Source of the DNA: Marinosulfonomonas sp.
GTDB taxonomy: Bacteria; Pseudomonadota; Alphaproteobacteria; Rhodobacterales; Rhodobacteraceae
Assembly (NCBI GenBank): GCA_015494385.1
Contig: WGBJ01000153.1
Coordinates: forward strand, 1 to 6,793
Direction of reading: 5' to 3'
Length of the DNA: 6,793 nt
Position numbers and translations under genes: made by a program. Below are positions 5,399 to 6,793 of this stretch, piece after piece. Numbering within the stretch: the first letter of the stretch is position 1; each line of letters begins with the position of its first letter. A model generated the notes under the pieces. The model had not been told where the DNA came from, ran no database searches, and saw only the letters and a program-made list of their open reading frames with translations.

Positions 5399-6432
5399 AG
5401 ATATTCCTCGAACGGGTCATCCGCCACGTCGCGTTCGTCCCAGGCAAAGGTTGCCCATGTCTGCTTCATATGGGCCGGCATCGGCGCGATGATTTTTACC
5501 ATCTTGCCGGTTATGGGGTGCGGAAACGACAGGCTACGGGCGTGTAGGTGCATTTTGCGGCTGATCTCGCCACCCAATTGCGCACCCCAACCGTCGCCCT
5601 GATTTTCCTGGCCCGAGCCACCGTATTTCCCATCACCGATAATCGGGTGGCCCATTTCGGCCATATGTGCCCGCAACTGGTGTGTGCGCCCTGTGATCGG
5701 CACCAGTGCCACCCACGCGCACCGTTTGGCGGCGCTGTCCAGCACCATGTAATCGGTGGTCGAGCGTTTGGCCCCGTCCGTGTGCGCCACGTCATCAGGA
5801 TGGATGCAAACCATCTTTTCGTGGCCATGCCCGCCCGCCTTTAGCAGCCCGTATTTGATCGTACCCATCTTGGGCGACGGGCAACCGGCAACAGCGGCCC
5901 AGTAAATCTTGCGGGTCTCGCGGGAACGGAAGGCTTCGGTCAGGGCGGACGCCACTTGCCGCGTGCGGGCCAGCAACAGGATGCCCGAGGTATCTTTGTC
6001 CAGCCGGTGCACCAGCCGCGGTTTCTGGTCATAGCCAAAGCGCAGGGCATCGGCCAGCATATCCACATGGCGGGTCTGTTTGCTGCCGCCCTGCGTTGGC
6101 AGGCCCGGCGGCTTGTTGATCGCAATCAGGTAATCGTCGCGATACAGCACCGCATCCTGCATCATTTCAACGTCGGCATTGCTGATCATGTCATAGGTTT
6201 TGGCCCGCGCGGTAATTTCATGCGGTTCGGGCAATGGCGGCACCCGCACCACCTGCCCCGCCTGCACGCGCGTGTTGGCCTTTACGCGGCCTCCATCTAC
6301 ACGGATGTCACCCTTGCGGCACATCTTTTCGATCCGCCCCTGCGCGATATGCGGAAACATCCGGCGAAACCAGCGGTCCAGCCGCTGATCGCCATCATCT
6401 TCAGCCACTTCGATTTTCTGAACACCACTCAT
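5395..6432 (-). CDS. rluC: RluA/RluC-family 23S rRNA pseudouridine synthase
   Basis: This enzyme isomerises specific uridines to pseudouridine in RNA, most likely in 23S rRNA (E. coli RluC modifies positions 955, 2504 and 2580). It has 345 residues from the ATG at 6432. An N-terminal S4 RNA-binding domain spans about 15-65 (QRLDRWFRRMFPHIAQGRIE ... KGDIRVDGGRVK). The catalytic domain follows, with AINKPPGLPTQGG (104-116), the RluA signature RLVHRLDKDTSGILLLAR (139-156) with catalytic D145, PITGRTHQLRAHM (245-257) and GDGKYGG (266-272). RluC is preferred over RluD or RluA because of the S4 domain and the GLPTQGG form, but target sites are not proven. The ATG forms a 4-nt ATGA overlap with the crcB stop; an in-frame TTG at 6438 is an alternative and sits closer (4 nt) to the AAGGA site. 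The 3' end overlaps the HAD gene by 4 nt. Confidence 0.93.
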   Translation of the reverse strand: MSGVQKIEVAEDDGDQRLDRWFRRMFPHIAQGRIEKMCRKGDIRVDGGRVKANTRVQAGQVVRVPPLPEPHEITARAKTYDMISNADVEMMQDAVLYRDDYLIAINKPPGLPTQGGSKQTRHVDMLADALRFGYDQKPRLVHRLDKDTSGILLLARTRQVASALTEAFRSRETRKIYWAAVAGCPSPKMGTIKYGLLKAGGHGHEKMVCIHPDDVAHTDGAKRSTTDYMVLDSAAKRCAWVALVPITGRTHQLRAHMAEMGHPIIGDGKYGGSGQENQGDGWGAQLGGEISRKMHLHARSLSFPHPITGKMVKIIAPMPAHMKQTWATFAWDERDVADDPFEEYL

Positions 6433-6793
6433 GACCAAAACGTCCTTGCTGCATAAAGCCCTAAAATTATTGCCGCCAGCGACAGGAACACCGAGGCCAC
6501 CGCATATAGCGCCGCCTGTGTTGTGTCGCCGCGCTCATACATCGTCAGCACATCCAGCGAGAACGCCGAAAACGTAGTAAACCCGCCCAGCACACCGGTC
6601 ATCAAAAAAGGTGCCAGTTGGCGCGTCATGCCCTTGTGTGCCAGCACCACCACGATCACCCCCATGATGAACGATCCGATCACATTCACCGCGAAAGTCC
6701 CCCACGGCAATCCCGGGCCGAACAGACGGATCGTGCCAACGCCCGTCAGATAGCGCAGGCTGGCACCAATTGCGCCGCCAAGGGCGACCTGAA
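6429..6793 (-). CDS. crcB: Fluoride-specific ion channel CrcB/FluC (5' end cut by window edge)
   Basis: This small inner-membrane protein forms a dual-topology dimeric channel that lets toxic fluoride out of the cell. The readable part is 120 residues plus a partial codon, starting at QVALGGAIGASLRYLTG, which corresponds to the first few residues of the family. Only a handful of codons, including the start, are therefore missing beyond 6793. Visible hallmarks are the GGAIGASLRY motif in TM1, PWGTFAVNVIGSF with the pore-lining Asn in TM2, GVLGGFTTFSAFSLD with the phenylalanines of the fluoride pore and the central Na+ site in TM3, and a fourth hydrophobic segment at the C-terminus. A TTG at 6710 is inside the conserved domain and is not the real start. 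The stop overlaps the rluC ATG by 4 nt. Any fluoride riboswitch would lie outside the window. Confidence 0.95.
   Translation of the reverse strand, partial: QVALGGAIGASLRYLTGVGTIRLFGPGLPWGTFAVNVIGSFIMGVIVVVLAHKGMTRQLAPFLMTGVLGGFTTFSAFSLDVLTMYERGDTTQAALYAVASVFLSLAAIILGLYAARTFWS

Noticed and set aside
5956..6456. A 166-codon plus-strand open frame opposite rluC
   Set aside because: It is antisense to the conserved catalytic region of the pseudouridine synthase, with no family resemblance.
6429..6710. A complete 93-residue CrcB starting at the TTG at 6710
   Set aside because: The same frame continues upstream to the window end through conserved CrcB residues (GGAIGASLRY), so the gene is longer and simply cut by the edge.

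Overview
All seven recognisable genes lie on the minus strand, so the window reads right to left as transcribed. Gene content and protein style point to an alphaproteobacterium, most likely a Rhodobacteraceae/Roseobacter-group member. The indicators are an ATP12-family F1-ATPase assembly chaperone (in bacteria essentially an alphaproteobacterial trait), an AapJ-AapQ-AapM general L-amino-acid ABC transporter, and moderately high GC. Species cannot be named from this stretch.

Region A (6793 down to 4010) is a tightly packed four-gene unit: crcB/fluC (fluoride channel, 5' end cut by the window edge), an RluC-type 23S rRNA pseudouridine synthase, a HAD-family hydrolase of the phosphoglycolate phosphatase type, and an ATP12 chaperone. 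The first two junctions are 4-nt ATGA overlaps and the third is a 3-nt gap, so one transcript with coupled translation is likely.

Region B (4009 to 3790, 220 nt) is the main non-coding stretch. In transcription order it holds a compound inverted repeat just after the ATP12 stop, a candidate sigma70-type promoter, and a roughly 95-nt leader for aapJ. The leader contains three consecutive short hairpins and competing long-range pairings.

Region C (3789 down to 1) is the aap transporter operon: aapJ (periplasmic binding protein), a 126-nt spacer with a strong GC hairpin plus T4 and a possible weak internal promoter, then aapQ and aapM (the two permeases, 1 nt apart). aapM runs off the window close to its C-terminus. 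The ATPase aapP would be expected just beyond position 1.

I see no mobile element, CRISPR array, RNA gene or foreign island, and no clearly new protein system. The observations most worth a second look are the RNA/DNA structures around aapJ and the permease insertions. No gene-free stretch exceeds 300 bases.
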